From assembly GCA_016183655.1 (NCBI GenBank), contig JACPEH010000019.1, positions 1-64,000 on the forward strand: DNA of 64,000 bases, given 5' to 3'. Below are positions 26,101 to 35,937 of this stretch, piece after piece (the stretch's first letter is position 1; each line of letters starts with the position of its first letter). Under the pieces are notes generated by a model. It was not told the origin of the DNA. It saw only the letters and a list, made by a program, of their open reading frames with translations, and ran no database searches. This DNA is from Rhodocyclales bacterium (GTDB lineage: Bacteria > Pseudomonadota > Gammaproteobacteria > Burkholderiales > Rhodocyclaceae). The translations under genes were made by a program, and so were the position numbers.

Positions 26101-26646
26101 CTATTCTATCCCCACATCCGATAATTTCACTCCCGTCGCATCCTTACTAGACAGCATCAGTGGCCTTACCACTGGCCACTCTACTTCAATTCTCGAATCA
26201 TCCCAGCTAATGCACCGCTCATGTTCAGGCGAATAGTAATCCGTCGTCTTATAGAGAAACTCCGCACTATCCGACAGCGTCAGGAACCCATGCGCAAACC
26301 CCGGCGGAACCCACATCTGCCGCTTGTTCTCGGCCGACAGCACCTCGCCCACCCACTTGCCGAAAGTCGGCGACCCCCTGCGGATATCGACGGCGACGTC
26401 GAACACCTCGCCGACGACGACCCGCACCAGCTTGCCCTGCGCCTTCGGCGGCAGCTGGTAGTGCAGGCCGCGCAGCACGCCCTTCACCGAGCGCGAATGA
26501 TTGTCCTGCACGAAATCCGGATCAACCCCGGTCGCCTCGCGAAACGCCTGCCGGTTGTAGCTCTCGAAGAAAAACCCGCGATCGTCGCCGAACACGCGCG
26601 GTTCGAGCAGGAAAACATCGGGAATGGCTAGGGGTATTGCTTTCAT
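26101..26646 (-). CDS. rmlC: dTDP-4-dehydrorhamnose 3,5-epimerase
   Basis: A 181-residue RmlC cupin of normal length. Diagnostic segments are FGDDRGFFFESYN, VKGVLRGLHYQLPP (catalytic histidine), GEVFDVAVDIRRGSPTFG and FAHGFLTLSD. The ATG at 26646 is used; the longer frame adds 14 unrelated codons. The C-terminal ~50 codons (below ~26280) have clearly lower GC than the rest, which places a recombination junction inside the gene. It is the third step of dTDP-L-rhamnose synthesis. Confidence 0.93.
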   Translation of the reverse strand: MKAIPLAIPDVFLLEPRVFGDDRGFFFESYNRQAFREATGVDPDFVQDNHSRSVKGVLRGLHYQLPPKAQGKLVRVVVGEVFDVAVDIRRGSPTFGKWVGEVLSAENKRQMWVPPGFAHGFLTLSDSAEFLYKTTDYYSPEHERCISWDDSRIEVEWPVVRPLMLSSKDATGVKLSDVGIE

Positions 26647-26707
26647 ATCTCTGACGGCTCCTGTCCTTTGATACGTGCTTCGCGCCACTCAGGACGAACG
26701 GTGGAAG

Positions 26708-27598
26708 TCAATAAACCGATTCCTTGAGCAGCCGCTGCAAGTACTGGCCGTAGCCGTTCTTTGCCAACGGCACCGCCAGCGCTTCCAGCGTCGCGGCATC
26801 GATCCACCTCTGCCGCCAGGCGATTTCTTCCGGGCAGGCGACCTTCAGGCCCTGCCGCTTCTCCAGCGTGGCGATGAACTGCGAAGCCTCCAGCATCGAC
26901 TCGTGCGTGCCGGTATCGAGCCAGGCATAGCCACGGCCCATGATCTCGACCGACAGCGCCCCCTGCTCCAGATAAAGGCGATTGAGGTCGGTGATCTCCA
27001 GTTCACCGCGCGGCGACGGCTTCAAGGCCTTGGCCAGCTCGACCACCTGTCGATCGTAGAAATAGAGGCCGGTCACCGCGTAGTTCGACTTCGGCTGCTT
27101 CGGTTTCTCTTCGAGGGTGATCACCTTGCCGCCGGCGTCGAATTCGGCAACGCCGTAACGCTCGGGGTCATGCACGTGATAGGCAAAAACGGTCGCGCCG
27201 TCGTCGCGCGCGGTGGCATTGTCGAGCAGCCGATGAAAATCGTGGCCGTAGAAGATGTTGTCGCCGAGTACCAGCGCCGACAGGTCGTCGCCGATGAATT
27301 TCTCGCCGATGATGAAGGCCTGTGCCAGGCCGTCCGGGCTGGGCTGCACCGCGTAGGAGAGTTCGATCCCCCACTGCGATCCGTCGCCCAGCAGCTGCTC
27401 GAAGCGCGGCGTGTCCTGCGGCGTCGAGATGACGAGGATCTCGCGGATGCCGGCGAGCATCAGCGTCGTCAGCGGGTAGTAGATCATCGGCTTGTCGAAC
27501 ACCGGCAGCAACTGCTTGGAGACGGCGAGCGTCGCCGGATGCAGGCGGGTGCCGGCGCCACCGGCGAGGATGATGCCTTTGCGTTTTTCAGTAGCCAT
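26708..27598 (-). CDS. rmlA: Glucose-1-phosphate thymidylyltransferase
   Basis: A 296-residue nucleotidyltransferase with the RmlA signature [22 protein letters not shown], the [16 protein letters not shown] region, [11 protein letters not shown], and [24 protein letters not shown]. It forms dTDP-glucose from glucose-1-phosphate and dTTP, the first committed step to dTDP-rhamnose. The start overlaps the rmlD end by 11 bases. Length and motifs indicate an intact enzyme. Confidence 0.95.
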   Translation of the reverse strand: MATEKRKGIILAGGAGTRLHPATLAVSKQLLPVFDKPMIYYPLTTLMLAGIREILVISTPQDTPRFEQLLGDGSQWGIELSYAVQPSPDGLAQAFIIGEKFIGDDLSALVLGDNIFYGHDFHRLLDNATARDDGATVFAYHVHDPERYGVAEFDAGGKVITLEEKPKQPKSNYAVTGLYFYDRQVVELAKALKPSPRGELEITDLNRLYLEQGALSVEIMGRGYAWLDTGTHESMLEASQFIATLEKRQGLKVACPEEIAWRQRWIDAATLEALAVPLAKNGYGQYLQRLLKESVY

Positions 27599-28499
27599 TC
27601 GATTTCTTCAGCGCGAGAAGTTGCAGCATGCGGGAAAGGAAAGGGCGCCAGTCGGGCAGCTCGAGGTCGAAATCGTCTTCGAGCTTGCCGCAATCGAGGC
27701 GGGAATTCGCCGGCCGGTGCGCCGGGGTCGGGTACTCGGCGGTCCCGATCGCCAGCACCGATTCCGGCGCCGGCAGGCCGTCGAAACCGGGCGTCGCGGC
27801 GGCCAGACGCAGGATCTCGCGGGCGAAGCCACACCAGCTGACCGGATCGGCGGCGGCCAGATGGTAGAGACGGGCGTCGTCGATTTCGCTGCCGCGCCGG
27901 GTCGCGGCGAGGATCTGGCCGGTGACGTCGGAGATCAGCGCCGCCGGCGTCGGCGAGCCGACCTGGTCGTCGACGACGCGCAGCGCCCGCCCCTCGCCGG
28001 CCAGCCGCAGCACGGTCTTGACGAAGTTGTGCCCGCGCGCGCCGAACACCCAGCTGGTGCGGAAGACCAGCGCACGGCCGCCGGCGGCGAGCACGCCGTC
28101 CTCGCCGTCGCGCTTGGTTGCGCCATAGACGGAGAGCGGGCAGGTCGGGTCGGTCTCGACGTAGGGAGCGGCCTTGCTGCCGTCGAAGACGTAATCGGTC
28201 GAGTAATGCACCAGCAGCGCACCGAGCGGTTTCGCCGCTTCGGCCATCACCGTCGGCGCCGTGGCGTTGATCGCCCGCGCCAGCTCCGGCTCGCTTTCGG
28301 CACGGTCGACCGCGGTGTAGGCAGCTGCGTTGACGATGAGGCGCGGCTTCACCGCGGCGATCAGCGAACGGATCGCCGCCGGGTCGGCCAGGTCGCACTG
28401 CGCGCGGTCGACCGAGGTCACCGCGCCCAGCGGCGACAGCGAGCGTTGCAGCTGCCAGCCGACCTGGCCGTCACAGCCGAAGAGCAGGATCGGGGTCAT
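27588..28499 (-). CDS. rmlD: dTDP-4-dehydrorhamnose reductase
   Basis: A 303-residue [16 protein letters not shown] at the N-terminus (GxxGxxG), [10 protein letters not shown], and the catalytic YGATKRDGE. It performs the last step of dTDP-L-rhamnose formation. The open frame is much longer upstream, but the ATG at 28499 overlaps the DUF2442 stop as ATGA and matches the family N-terminus. The order rmlB-(DUF pair)-rmlD-rmlA-rmlC is the usual one apart from the inserted pair. Confidence 0.95.
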   Translation of the reverse strand: MTPILLFGCDGQVGWQLQRSLSPLGAVTSVDRAQCDLADPAAIRSLIAAVKPRLIVNAAAYTAVDRAESEPELARAINATAPTVMAEAAKPLGALLVHYSTDYVFDGSKAAPYVETDPTCPLSVYGATKRDGEDGVLAAGGRALVFRTSWVFGARGHNFVKTVLRLAGEGRALRVVDDQVGSPTPAALISDVTGQILAATRRGSEIDDARLYHLAAADPVSWCGFAREILRLAAATPGFDGLPAPESVLAIGTAEYPTPAHRPANSRLDCGKLEDDFDLELPDWRPFLSRMLQLLALKKSNGY

Positions 28500-28759
28500 G
28501 CTGCGTCGCGTGTCTGCTTTTGCAGCAGATCGAGCAGGTATTCGGGCGCCAGGTCGGCGCCGTTCGCCCAGACGACCGTTCCCATCACCGCGTCCTGATG
28601 TGCGCTCATGAACAGCGCTTCGTCGCGCAGCGGTTCGAAAATTTCGCCCCACAGTTCTGCGCCGAGATCGATTTCGCCTGAAACGCCGGTGTTGAAACGC
28701 ACGAACAGCCGATGCCCCGGCCGGGGCTCGACAACTTCGGTATGCAGAAGGATCGCCAT
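28496..28759 (-). CDS. DUF2442 domain protein
   Basis: An 87-residue protein with the DUF2442 pattern: VEPRPGHRLFVRFNTGVSGEIDL, then FEPLRDEALF, then GTVVWANGADLAPEYL. Function is not established. It follows the DUF4160 gene by five bases and overlaps rmlD by four, so it is part of the rhamnose operon. DUF4160/DUF2442 pairs recur in bacterial genomes and have been suspected to be toxin-antitoxin-like, but nothing in this sequence proves that. Confidence 0.82.
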   Translation of the reverse strand: MAILLHTEVVEPRPGHRLFVRFNTGVSGEIDLGAELWGEIFEPLRDEALFMSAHQDAVMGTVVWANGADLAPEYLLDLLQKQTRDAA

Positions 28760-28764
28760 CTCGT

Positions 28765-29022
28765 TTACTCCAGCGGCGCAATCGGCTGCAGCGGGCGCCG
28801 GGCCTGCGCCAACGCCCAGTCGCTCATCAGTTCGGCCTGATGCAATTCCGCCCATTCCAGGACGGCGCGCAGCGCACGCTTCGGGAACTCGCCGCGAATG
28901 ACCCCCGACTCGATTTCAACCGTGATTTCGTAATCGCCGTAGCGGGCATGAAAATGCGGCAGCGGATGATCCGCGAAGTTCATGTAGATGATGATACCGA
29001 GAAACCGGCTGATCTCAGGCAT
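28765..29022 (-). CDS. DUF4160 domain protein
   Basis: An 85-residue protein beginning [16 protein letters not shown], followed by [18 protein letters not shown], the DUF4160 signature with its HFHA histidines. Function unknown. The ATG at 29022 lies within the end of rmlB (eight-base overlap), giving translational coupling. A much longer open frame exists upstream but is a shadow of rmlB. Its partner DUF2442 follows immediately. Confidence 0.83.
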   Translation of the reverse strand: MPEISRFLGIIIYMNFADHPLPHFHARYGDYEITVEIESGVIRGEFPKRALRAVLEWAELHQAELMSDWALAQARRPLQPIAPLE

Positions 29023-30082
29023 GGCGCTGTCCGTAGTTCTGTTCGGCCCACTGCCGGTAGGCGCCGGAGGTAACGTCGGCGACCCAGTCGGCGTGATCGA
29101 GATACCACTGCACGGTCTTGTGGATGCCGGTGTCGAAGGTCTCTGCCGGCCGCCAGCCGAGCTCGCGTTCGATCTTGCGCGCATCGATCGCGTAGCGCCG
29201 GTCGTGGCCGGGGCGGTCGGCAACGTAGGTGATCTGGTCGCGGTAGGAGCCGCTCGGCTTCGGCCGCGCCGCGTCGAGCAGATCGCACAGCGCATGCACG
29301 ATGGAGAGGTTCGGCATCTCGTTCCAGCCACCGATGTTGTACACCTCGCCCAACCGGCCGCCTTCCAGCACGCGGCGGATAGCGGCGCAGTGGTCGCCGA
29401 CATACAGCCAGTCGCGGATCTGCTGGCCGTCGCCGTAGATCGGCAGCGGCTTGCCGGCGAGTGCGTTGTGGATCACCAGCGGAATCAGCTTCTCCGGGAA
29501 CTGGTAGGGGCCGTAGTTGTTCGAGCAGTTGGTCGTCAGCACCGGCAGCCCGTAGGTGTGGTGATAGGCGCGCACCAGATGGTCGGAAGCGGCCTTCGAC
29601 GCCGAGTACGGGCTGTTCGGCTGGTACGGGTTGTTCTCTGTGAAGGGCGGGTCGTTCGCCGTCAGCGAGCCGTACACCTCGTCGGTGGACACGTGCAGGA
29701 AGCGGAACGCCGTCTTTTCCGCATCGGCCAGCCCGGCGTAGTGGGCGCGCACGCATTCGAGCAGGTTGAAGGTGCCGACGATGTTGGTCTGGATGAATTC
29801 GCCCGGACCGTGGATCGAGCGGTCGACGTGGCTCTCGGCGGCGAAGCTGACGACGGCGCGCGGCCGGTGTTGCACCAGCAAGGCATTGACGCACTCGCGG
29901 TCGCCGATGTCACCGCGGACGAAGGTGTGCCGCGCGTCGCCCTGCAGCGCACGCAGGTTCTCCAGGTTGCCGGCGTAGGTCAGCTTGTCGAGGTTGACGA
30001 CGGCTTCGTCCGACTGCGCCAGCCAGTCGAGGACGAAGTTGGCGCCGATGAAGCCGGCGCCGCCGGTGACGAGGATGGTCAT
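29015..30082 (-). CDS. rmlB: dTDP-glucose 4,6-dehydratase
   Basis: A 355-residue extended SDR with [50 protein letters not shown] (YxxxK) and GRRYAID-type C-terminal features ([17 protein letters not shown]). It makes dTDP-4-keto-6-deoxyglucose for the rhamnose branch. It lies 25 bases after galE. Its 3' end overlaps the DUF4160 start. Confidence 0.96.
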   Translation of the reverse strand: MTILVTGGAGFIGANFVLDWLAQSDEAVVNLDKLTYAGNLENLRALQGDARHTFVRGDIGDRECVNALLVQHRPRAVVSFAAESHVDRSIHGPGEFIQTNIVGTFNLLECVRAHYAGLADAEKTAFRFLHVSTDEVYGSLTANDPPFTENNPYQPNSPYSASKAASDHLVRAYHHTYGLPVLTTNCSNNYGPYQFPEKLIPLVIHNALAGKPLPIYGDGQQIRDWLYVGDHCAAIRRVLEGGRLGEVYNIGGWNEMPNLSIVHALCDLLDAARPKPSGSYRDQITYVADRPGHDRRYAIDARKIERELGWRPAETFDTGIHKTVQWYLDHADWVADVTSGAYRQWAEQNYGQRHA

Positions 30083-30107
30083 TGTTGGTCTCCCTGTTTT
30101 TCGGTGT

Positions 30108-31127
30108 TCAGTCCGCCGTGCCGTAGCCGTCCGGGTTCATCGACTGCCAGCGCCAGGTGTCGGCGCACATGCGGTCGAGATCGAGCTGCGCCCGCCAGCC
30201 GATCGCCTCGGCGGCGTAGCTCGGGTCCGCATAGCAGGCGGCGACATCGCCGGCGCGGCGCGGCGCGATGCGGTAGGGCAGTTCCCGGCCGCAGACGCCG
30301 CCGAACGCGGACAGCATCTCCAGCACCGAGTAGCCGCGGCCGGTGCCGAGGTTGGCGGTGAGCACGCCCGGCCGCTGCGGCAGCGCAGCGAGTGCCTTCA
30401 GATGCCCGCGCGCCAGATCGACCACGTGGATGTAATCGCGCACCCCGGTGCCGTCAGGCGTCGGGTAGTCTTTGCCGAACACCGCCAATTCCGGGCGCTT
30501 GCCAACCGCGACCTGGCTGATGAAGGGCATCAGGTTGTTCGGTATCCCCGCCGGATCTTCGCCGATCAGACCGGACTCGTGCGCGCCGACCGGATTGAAA
30601 TAGCGCAGGATCGCCAGCCGCCAGCGCGCATCGGCATGCGCCAGGTCGCGCAGCATGTCTTCGACCATCAGCTTGCTGCGCCCGTAGGGATTGGTCGCCG
30701 ACAGCGGGAAGTCCTCGCGGATCGGCAGCGCAGCCGGATCGCCATAGACCGTCGCCGACGAGCTGAAGACCAGCGTGCGCACGCCGGCGGCGTCCATCGC
30801 CTGCAGCAGGCACAGGCTGCCGCTGACGTTGTTGTCGTAATAGGCAAGCGGCTGCTCGACCGATTCGCCGACCGCCTTCAGCCCGGCGAAATGGATCACC
30901 GCATCGATGCGATGCGCAGCGAAGACGCCGCGCAAGGCCTCGCCGTCGCGGACGTCGCCGCGCACGAAGGCCGGCGCACGGCCGGCGATGCGGGCGACGC
31001 GGCGCAGCGATTCCATCTTCGCATTGGCCAGGTTGTCGAAGACGACGACGTCGACACCCGCCGCCAGCAGCTCGACGCAGGTATGCGAACCGATGTAGCC
31101 GGCCCCGCCGGTGACCAGTACCTTCAC
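30108..31127 (-). CDS. galE: UDP-glucose 4-epimerase
   Basis: A 339-residue extended [22 protein letters not shown] and NLANAK define GalE; the active-site serine-tyrosine-lysine lie in SSSATVYG and [12 protein letters not shown], and [13 protein letters not shown] is the C-terminal family motif. It interconverts UDP-glucose and UDP-galactose. The start is a GTG at 31127 with GGAGGTG seven bases upstream; the in-frame ATG at 31256 is far upstream and lacks support. It is the first gene of the galE-rml-rfaH operon, divergent from waaC. Confidence 0.94.
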   Translation of the reverse strand: MKVLVTGGAGYIGSHTCVELLAAGVDVVVFDNLANAKMESLRRVARIAGRAPAFVRGDVRDGEALRGVFAAHRIDAVIHFAGLKAVGESVEQPLAYYDNNVSGSLCLLQAMDAAGVRTLVFSSSATVYGDPAALPIREDFPLSATNPYGRSKLMVEDMLRDLAHADARWRLAILRYFNPVGAHESGLIGEDPAGIPNNLMPFISQVAVGKRPELAVFGKDYPTPDGTGVRDYIHVVDLARGHLKALAALPQRPGVLTANLGTGRGYSVLEMLSAFGGVCGRELPYRIAPRRAGDVAACYADPSYAAEAIGWRAQLDLDRMCADTWRWQSMNPDGYGTAD

Positions 31128-31231
31128 CGCCGCACCTCCGCGCGCACGAAAACCGCCGCCGGATCGGAAACGACGAGGCGGGCACTGGTCGACAATGGGG
31201 TAACGTGGCACTTCATGCAGGGGCGATCCCT

Positions 31232-31237
31232 TATAAT
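31232..31237 (+). promoter_or_regulatory. Possible -10 of the waaC-waaA operon
   Basis: TATAAT in the 149-base divergent gap, 40 bases before the waaC ATG. The matching -35 is weak. The same gap must hold the galE promoter on the other strand, for which I see no clear hexamers. Confidence 0.45.
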
Positions 31238-31276
31238 GCGGCCTTTGCCGGGGCAAAGGGCCTTATTTTACCTGCG

Positions 31277-32245
31277 ATGCGCATCCTGCTGGTCAAAACC
31301 TCCTCGCTCGGCGACGTCATCCACAACCTCCCCGTCGCCGCCGACCTCGCCCGGCAGTTTCCCGGCATCGAAATCGACTGGTGCGTCGAGGAAGCCTTTG
31401 CCGACATTCCCCGGCTGTCGCCCGTCGTTCGCGAGGTCATTCCGGTCGCCGTCCGCCGCTGGCGTAAAACGCTGCTCGACGGCCGCACCTGGCGCGAGAT
31501 CGGCGCGCTGCGCCGGCGCCTGCGTGGCGGCGGCTACGATACCGTGCTCGACACGCAGGGGCTGTTGAAGAGCGCGCTGATTGCCGCGCAGGCGTCCGGG
31601 CGCCGCCTCGGCCACGACCGGAATTCCGCCCGCGAGCCGCTGGCCGCGCGCTTCTACGACGCCGGCTTCGCCGTTCCCACCGAGCTGCACGCGGTCGACC
31701 GCAACCGCCGGCTCGCCGCGGCCGCCTTCGGCTACACGCCACCGGCGCCGGTCGACTACGGCATCGCCGCCCCGCCGTTTGCCGCCCCGTGGCTGCCGGA
31801 CGGCCGGATCGCCGTCCTCCTCACCGCCACCAGCCGCGACGACAAGCTGTGGCCGGAGGAAAACTGGATCGCGCTCGGCCGGGAACTGGCGGCGCGCGGA
31901 CTGACGCCGGTCCTGCCGGCGGGCAATCCGGTCGAGCGCGCACGCGCGCAACGCATCACCGAGGCCATTGCCGCAGCCGCTCCCGGCGCCGTCGCCGCAC
32001 CGCCGCTGTCGATCCGCGACCTGGCCGGCGTCCTCGGCCGGGCGTCGCTGGCCGTCGGCGTCGATACCGGCCTCGCCCACCTCGCCGCCGCACTGCAGAT
32101 TCCCACCGTGGCGATCTACACCGCCACCGAACCGGCACTGACCGGCGTCGTCGGCGCCGGCTTCGCGCGCAATCTCGGCGGCACGGGCCGGCCGCCTGCC
32201 GTCGGCGAAGTCCTCGCCACCGCCGAAACGGCATTGCGCCACTGA
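31277..32245 (+). CDS. waaC: Lipopolysaccharide heptosyltransferase I
   Basis: A 322-residue family 9 glycosyltransferase. MRILLVKTSSLGDVIHNLPV is the WaaC N-terminus with the catalytic-type aspartate; DTQGLLKSAL and AVGVDTGLAHLAAAL are further family motifs. It adds the first L-glycero-D-manno-heptose to Kdo2-lipid A at the inner membrane. The ATG at 31277 is preferred over an in-frame ATG 24 codons earlier, which precedes the promoter-like TATAAT. Its stop overlaps the waaA start (TGATG). Confidence 0.94.
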   Translation: MRILLVKTSSLGDVIHNLPVAADLARQFPGIEIDWCVEEAFADIPRLSPVVREVIPVAVRRWRKTLLDGRTWREIGALRRRLRGGGYDTVLDTQGLLKSALIAAQASGRRLGHDRNSAREPLAARFYDAGFAVPTELHAVDRNRRLAAAAFGYTPPAPVDYGIAAPPFAAPWLPDGRIAVLLTATSRDDKLWPEENWIALGRELAARGLTPVLPAGNPVERARAQRITEAIAAAAPGAVAAPPLSIRDLAGVLGRASLAVGVDTGLAHLAAALQIPTVAIYTATEPALTGVVGAGFARNLGGTGRPPAVGEVLATAETALRH

Positions 32246-33516
32246 TGGCCCGCCTGCTCTATTCGCTGATCTTCTACGTCGCGCAGCCGCTGGTCTGGCT
32301 GCGTCTGCTGTGGCGCGGACGCAAGCAGCCCGAGTATCGGCGGCACGTCGGCGAGCGCTACGGCTTCTATCCGCCGGCCCCGGCACGTCCGCTGCTGTGG
32401 CTGCATGCCGTCTCGGTCGGCGAGACGCGCGCCGCCGAACCGCTGATCGAGGCGCTGCTGGCGAAGTATCCGGCGCACGCGCTGCTGCTCACGCACATGA
32501 CGCCGACCGGGCGCGAAACCGGCCGGATGTATGTCGAGCGCCACCCCGGCCGCGTCATCCAGGCCTACCTGCCCTACGACCTGCCGGATGCAGCGGCGCG
32601 CTTCCTCGCGCACTTCCGGCCGGAAATCGGCGTCTTCATGGAAACCGAGCTGTGGCCGAACCTGATCGCCGCCGCCAGGCGCCGTCGGATTCCGCTGGCG
32701 CTGGTGAACGCCCGCCTGTCGGCGAAGTCGCAGCGCGGCTACCAGCGCCTGCACGCGCTCGTCGCCCCCGCGTTCGCGGCGCTCGACCTGGTCGCCGCGC
32801 AGACCGCCGCCGACGCGCTGCGCCTGCGCAGCGTCGGCGCACGCACGACCGAAGTCACCGGCAACCTCAAGTTCGACGTCACGCCGGATCCGATCAAGCT
32901 GGCGAAGGGCAACAACTGGCGTGCCGAAATCGGCGGCCGGCCGGTCTGGCTGGCGGCGAGCACGCGCGACGGCGAAGAGGCGCTGGTCCTCGACGCCCTG
33001 CTCCGCATGCGTCTGCCGCGGGTGCTGCTGATCCTCGTGCCGCGGCATCCGCAACGCTTCGACGAGGTGGCGGCGCTGGTCGCCAGCCGGCGGCTCGGCC
33101 TCAAGCGGCGCAGCCTCGACGAATTCCCGGACGCCGGCACGATGGTCTGGCTCGGCGACAGCATGGGGGAAATGGCGGCGTACTACGCAGCGGCCGATCT
33201 TGCGCTGATCGGCGGCTCGCTGCTGCCGTTCGGCGGGCAGAACCTGATCGAGGCCGCCGCCTGCGGCTGTCCGGTCATCGTCGGCCAGCACACGTTCAAT
33301 TTCGCGCAGGCCGCCGATGATGCGGTCGCCTGCGGCGCGGCGGTCCGCATCGCCGGCGCCGAAGACCTGGCCGCGACGGTGGAGGCCATCCTCGCGCATC
33401 CGGAACAACGGGCGAACATGAAGGAAAAGGCCATCGCCTTCAGCCGCAGCCACCAGGGCGCGACGGAACGGACGATGGCCCTGCTGGCGGCGCTTACTGC
33501 GCGAGCAGCGCGTTGA
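32245..33516 (+). CDS. waaA: 3-deoxy-D-manno-octulosonic acid transferase
   Basis: A 423-residue Kdo transferase with an N-terminal membrane anchor (LLYSLIFYVAQPLVWLRLL), the LLWLHAVSVGETRAA region holding the catalytic glutamate, LPYDLPDAAARFL, ETELWPNL, and the C-terminal LIGGSLLPFGGQNLIEAAACG donor site. It transfers Kdo from CMP-Kdo to lipid IVA. It is translationally coupled to waaC and converges on the tolC-like gene, with a 23-base overlap of the 3' ends. Confidence 0.95.
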   Translation: MARLLYSLIFYVAQPLVWLRLLWRGRKQPEYRRHVGERYGFYPPAPARPLLWLHAVSVGETRAAEPLIEALLAKYPAHALLLTHMTPTGRETGRMYVERHPGRVIQAYLPYDLPDAAARFLAHFRPEIGVFMETELWPNLIAAARRRRIPLALVNARLSAKSQRGYQRLHALVAPAFAALDLVAAQTAADALRLRSVGARTTEVTGNLKFDVTPDPIKLAKGNNWRAEIGGRPVWLAASTRDGEEALVLDALLRMRLPRVLLILVPRHPQRFDEVAALVASRRLGLKRRSLDEFPDAGTMVWLGDSMGEMAAYYAAADLALIGGSLLPFGGQNLIEAAACGCPVIVGQHTFNFAQAADDAVACGAAVRIAGAEDLAATVEAILAHPEQRANMKEKAIAFSRSHQGATERTMALLAALTARAAR

Positions 33517-34840
33517 CCTTGGCCAGGTCGGCCTCTTCCAGCGTGCCGACCGCCGACTTCAGCCGTAGCTGGGCGAGCAGCGTGTCGTACCAGGCCTTGG
33601 CCAGGTCGCGGCGGGTGGCGTAGAGCTGCTGCTCGGCGTTGAGCACGTCGATGCTGATGCGTACGCCGACTTCGTAACCGAGCTTGTTCGACTCCAGCGA
33701 ACTCTGGCTGGACACCAGTGCCGCCTTCAGCGCCGCCACCTGCGCGGTGCCATTGGCGACGCCGAGATAGGCCTGGCGCGCCGCCTGTGCCGCGTTGCGG
33801 CGGGCCGCTTCGAGCTGCTGGCGGGACGCTTCGCGGTTGGCCTCGGCCTCGCGCGTCTTCGAATTGACGAAGCCGCCCTGGAACAGCGGGATGTTCAGCT
33901 GCAGCGCGGCGGTCGTCGAGCGCGTCTCGTAGCCGGGCGCGGCATTGCTGCCGACCAGCGGCAGCGCCGCGTTCTGCGCCGCATTGCCGTGGGCGACGAC
34001 GGCGTCGAGCGTCGGGTAGTGGCCAGCGCGGTTCTTCTCCACTTCCTTGGCGGCCAACTCCAGCGCCAGCTGCTGCAGTTGCACGGCGATCGCATCGGTC
34101 TCGGCGGCCTCGACCCAGCGCGCCATGACGTCCGGCTGCGGCCGCTCCAGCGCCGCCCTCTCGCGCAACTGGGCCAAGGCGCCGGGATCCTTGCCGACGA
34201 TCACGTCGAGCGCGCGGCGCTTGATTTCCAGATCGCTGTCGGCGGCGATCTCCTGTGCCGTCGCCAGATCGAAGCGCGACTGCGCCTCGTGCGTGTCGAC
34301 GATGGTCGCCGTGCCCACCTCGAAATTCTTCTTCGCCTGCTCCAGCTGCTGCCCGATCGCCTTCTTCTGCGCCTGCAGCGCGCGCAGGTTCTCCTCGGCG
34401 TAGAGCACATCGAAATAGGCCTGGGCGACGCGCAGGATGACGTCCTGCCGCGCCTGCGCGAGCTGCGCCTCGGCCTGCGCCGCCTGCATCCTACCCTGCT
34501 GGTAGGCAACGACGTTCTGCCAGCGGAACAGCGGCTGCGTCAGCGTCACCGTGTAGCCGTGGCTGTTGTATTCGGCCTTCGTCGTCGCCCCGCCGTTCAC
34601 GTCGCGCTTGAGATCGTTCCACTGCGTGTTCGCCGACGCGCCCAGCGTCGGCAACAGCCCCGACAGCCCCTGCGCTTCCTTCTCGCGGCCGGCGTCGGCC
34701 TGATGGCGGGCGGCAAGGAACTGCGGGTCGTTGTCCAGCGCCAGGCGATACACCTGCAGCAGGTCGGCGGCACCGGCGCTGCCGCTGCCGCCGAGCAAGG
34801 CGGCGGCGAGGAGAAGGGGGAGTTTTTTCATCGAGGGCAT
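33494..34840 (-). CDS. TolC family outer-membrane efflux protein
   Basis: A 448-residue outer-membrane channel protein with a signal peptide (KKLPLLLAAALLGGSGSAGA) and then the repeated coiled-coil/beta-barrel halves of TolC (LDNDPQFLAARHQADAGRE at the start, NKLGYEVGVRISIDVLNAEQQLY near the end). It would be the exit duct for RND or type I systems. An ATG three codons inside (34831) is an equally good start. It lies 15 bases after the rhodanese gene and converges with waaA. The RND pump gene cluster further upstream lacks its own outer-membrane gene, so this may be its partner. Confidence 0.9.
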   Translation of the reverse strand: MPSMKKLPLLLAAALLGGSGSAGAADLLQVYRLALDNDPQFLAARHQADAGREKEAQGLSGLLPTLGASANTQWNDLKRDVNGGATTKAEYNSHGYTVTLTQPLFRWQNVVAYQQGRMQAAQAEAQLAQARQDVILRVAQAYFDVLYAEENLRALQAQKKAIGQQLEQAKKNFEVGTATIVDTHEAQSRFDLATAQEIAADSDLEIKRRALDVIVGKDPGALAQLRERAALERPQPDVMARWVEAAETDAIAVQLQQLALELAAKEVEKNRAGHYPTLDAVVAHGNAAQNAALPLVGSNAAPGYETRSTTAALQLNIPLFQGGFVNSKTREAEANREASRQQLEAARRNAAQAARQAYLGVANGTAQVAALKAALVSSQSSLESNKLGYEVGVRISIDVLNAEQQLYATRRDLAKAWYDTLLAQLRLKSAVGTLEEADLAKVNALLAQ

Positions 34841-34855
34841 GGCAGGAACCCGCTG

Positions 34856-35188
34856 TCAGTAACGCTGCATGGACGGATCGACGTCGTCGGCCCAGGCCGC
34901 GACGCCACCGCTAAGGTTGTAGACGGAGGCAAAGCCGTTGCGCTCGAGGAAAAGCGCAATCTGGAAGGAGCGGACGCCGTGGTGGCAGACGACCACCGTC
35001 TCGGCATCCGGATCGAGTTCCTGCAGGCGCGGCGGCACCGCCGCCATCGGCATGGCCAGCGCGCCCTCGATGCGACAGATCTCCACTTCCCACGGCTCGC
35101 GCACGTCGAGCACCAGGGGCCCGCTGCGTTCGTTGCGGCCGGCAGCCGCCAGCCATTCCGCGAGTTCGCTTGCCGATATCTGTCGCAT
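34856..35188 (-). CDS. Rhodanese-like sulfurtransferase domain protein
   Basis: A 110-residue single rhodanese domain: VLDVREPWEVEICRIEGALAMPM, followed by the active-site loop VVCHHGVRS, in which the cysteine is present, and NLSGGVAAWADDVDP at the end. Likely cytoplasmic sulfur transfer. It sits between pcm and tolC, fifteen bases from each, so the three form one operon. Confidence 0.9.
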   Translation of the reverse strand: MRQISASELAEWLAAAGRNERSGPLVLDVREPWEVEICRIEGALAMPMAAVPPRLQELDPDAETVVVCHHGVRSFQIALFLERNGFASVYNLSGGVAAWADDVDPSMQRY

Positions 35189-35203
35189 CCTTCTCCGGCG
35201 ATC

Positions 35204-35875
35204 CTAGAAGACGAACTGCTCGTGCTGGACGGCGTTCTTCAGCGGCGCCGTCAGCGTTTCGAACAGGTTCACGGTGTTGAAAGTGGACTCGCCGGTGCGT
35301 ACCACCAGCTGCGCCTCCATCGCCGGCGCATCGCCGACGATCGCCACCAGGCGGCCGCCGACCTTGAGCTGCTGCAGCATTTCGGGCGGCAGCACCGGTA
35401 CCGACGCGGAAACGACGATCACGTCGTAGGGCGCACCCGCCGGCCAGCCGCGGGCGCCGTCGCCCTTGACCAGGTTGACGTTGCCGATGCCGGCACGGGC
35501 CAGGTTCTGGCGCGCCACGTCGAGCTGGGCGCCGTCGATCTCGACCGAGGTCACCGCATCGGCGCGCGACGCCAGGAGCGCCGCCATGTAGCCGCTGCCG
35601 GTGCCGATCTCGAGCACCTTGTCGGTCTTCTTCACGCCGGCTTCCTGCAGCAGCCGGGCTTCGACCTTCGGCTCCAGCATGGTGGTGCCGTTGGCGAGCG
35701 GCAGCTCGACATCGGTAAAGGCCAGCGCCTTGCTCGCCGCCGGCACGAATTCCTCGCGCTTGACCGTGGAGAGCAGGTCGAGCACTTCCGGATCCAGCAC
35801 CTCCCAGGGGCGGATCTGCTGCTCGATCATGTTGAAGCGCGCCTGTTCCATATCCATGTTGACCGCCATATTCAT
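35204..35875 (-). CDS. pcm: Protein-L-isoaspartate O-methyltransferase family protein
   Basis: A 223-residue SAM-dependent methyltransferase. EIGTGSGYMAALLA is the SAM motif and GDGARGWPAGAPYDVIVVSAS follows. The N-terminal MIEQQIRPWEVLDPEVLD resembles the Pcm family in which the usual Q-R-x-M is altered. It repairs isoaspartyl residues in the canonical case; this subfamily, next to a rhodanese and TolC, may differ in target. Several ATGs crowd the start; I kept 35875. A small palindrome lies 20 bases upstream. Confidence 0.85.
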   Translation of the reverse strand: MNMAVNMDMEQARFNMIEQQIRPWEVLDPEVLDLLSTVKREEFVPAASKALAFTDVELPLANGTTMLEPKVEARLLQEAGVKKTDKVLEIGTGSGYMAALLASRADAVTSVEIDGAQLDVARQNLARAGIGNVNLVKGDGARGWPAGAPYDVIVVSASVPVLPPEMLQQLKVGGRLVAIVGDAPAMEAQLVVRTGESTFNTVNLFETLTAPLKNAVQHEQFVF

Positions 35876-35896
35876 CGCTTACCCCGTCGCGTTTGA

Positions 35897-35916
35897 ATAT
35901 TAGCCGAAGCTAATAT
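35897..35916. repeat. Small inverted repeat in the pcm promoter region
   Basis: ATATTAGC-CGAA-GCTAATAT, an exact 8-base inverted repeat with a four-base loop in the 62-base gap between the RND pump stop and pcm. It could be an operator or overlap the pcm promoter; there is no U-run, so it is not a classical terminator. Confidence 0.45.
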
Positions 35917-35937
35917 GTCTGTCCAAAGAAAACGGGA

